64,000 bases of DNA. It comes from Schaalia suimastitidis DSM 15538 (GTDB lineage Bacteria > Actinomycetota > Actinomycetes > Actinomycetales > Actinomycetaceae). Under the pieces are notes generated by a model. That model did no database searches. It was given only the letters and a program-made list of their open reading frames with translations, and was not told the origin of the DNA. This document shows, piece after piece, positions 63,818-64,000 of this stretch. The first letter of the stretch is position 1. Every line of letters starts with the position of its first letter. Location: assembly GCF_000429105.1 (NCBI RefSeq), contig NZ_AUBF01000006.1, forward strand, positions 62,001-126,000, given 5' to 3'. A program made the position numbers and the translations under genes.

Positions 63818-64000
63818 TTCTCATACGTTGGTGGTGACTGCTTCACAATAGAGCCGTCGAGGCTGCAGTCTCGGTACGCAGGCACACTCGGTGAGAGTTG
63901 AATTGTGCGCTGTTGTGCCAGTTGAATGTTAAGTGTTTTCGGTGGTTGAAGCCCGACCGATGATTGACGGTTGGACGTTGGGGCCTTTCGGTGGCCGAGT

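Overview
The window is a chromosomal segment of an actinobacterium of moderate GC. It carries the replication origin and the cell-wall kinase/phosphatase cluster that flanks it in many Actinobacteria (the order resembles the Rv0001 to Rv0020c region of Mycobacterium tuberculosis). Gene content fits Actinomycetaceae or Bifidobacteriaceae, but I cannot fix the genus from sequence alone.

Layout: 1-2140 holds part of a sugar ABC importer (permease, binding lipoprotein). 2457-11534 is one tightly packed rightward operon: fhaA, fhaB, pstP, rodA, pbpA, pknA, pknB, closed by a strong hairpin. 12198-14814 is a leftward group (pabA/trpG-type amidotransferase, a 52-aa membrane protein, class E sortase, DUF881 protein), with crgA divergent at 14942. 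16596-20351 holds an HxlR regulator/oxidoreductase pair, a zinc-finger rhomboid, a cyclophilin and an amphipathic-helix membrane protein. 21182-28046 holds an AbiEi/DUF559-like protein, a HAD phosphatase and an operon of a divergent SAH-hydrolase-like protein, a frameshifted amidohydrolase and a DUF985 cupin. 28253-36622 holds an amino-acid ABC importer, an FtsX/LolD-type ABC pair, a nitroreductase and small conserved proteins. 37742-47751 holds GlsB, a P-type Ca2+-type ATPase, YchJ, an AlkD-like protein, PAP2, Old Yellow Enzyme, a DUF1801 protein and a quinone-reductase-like MDR. 48000-58635 is the leftward replication block (dnaA, dnaN, recF, dciA, gyrB, gyrA, DUF3566, tRNA-Ile, DLW-39, tRNA-Ala). 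58636-59090 is oriC. 59091-63696 is the rightward rpmH, rnpA, yidD, yidC, khpB, rsmG, parA block, followed by a perfect parS site.

The most unusual feature lies between the genes. Seven intergenic regions carry arrays of a ~47-bp imperfect palindrome (arms RTCRACACACCRAACGG and its complement) repeated at a period of 83 bp (occasionally 82), about eight helical turns, although the sequence between palindromes has diverged. One degenerate set has entered the coding region of the SAH-hydrolase-like gene. Other observations: a strongly over-represented 10-mer (TTGACGAGGC), a duplicated structured small RNA with its own terminators on both sides of the AlkD-like gene, a possible GGGTTTT frameshift site inside the amidohydrolase, and many short tandem duplications in intergenic DNA.
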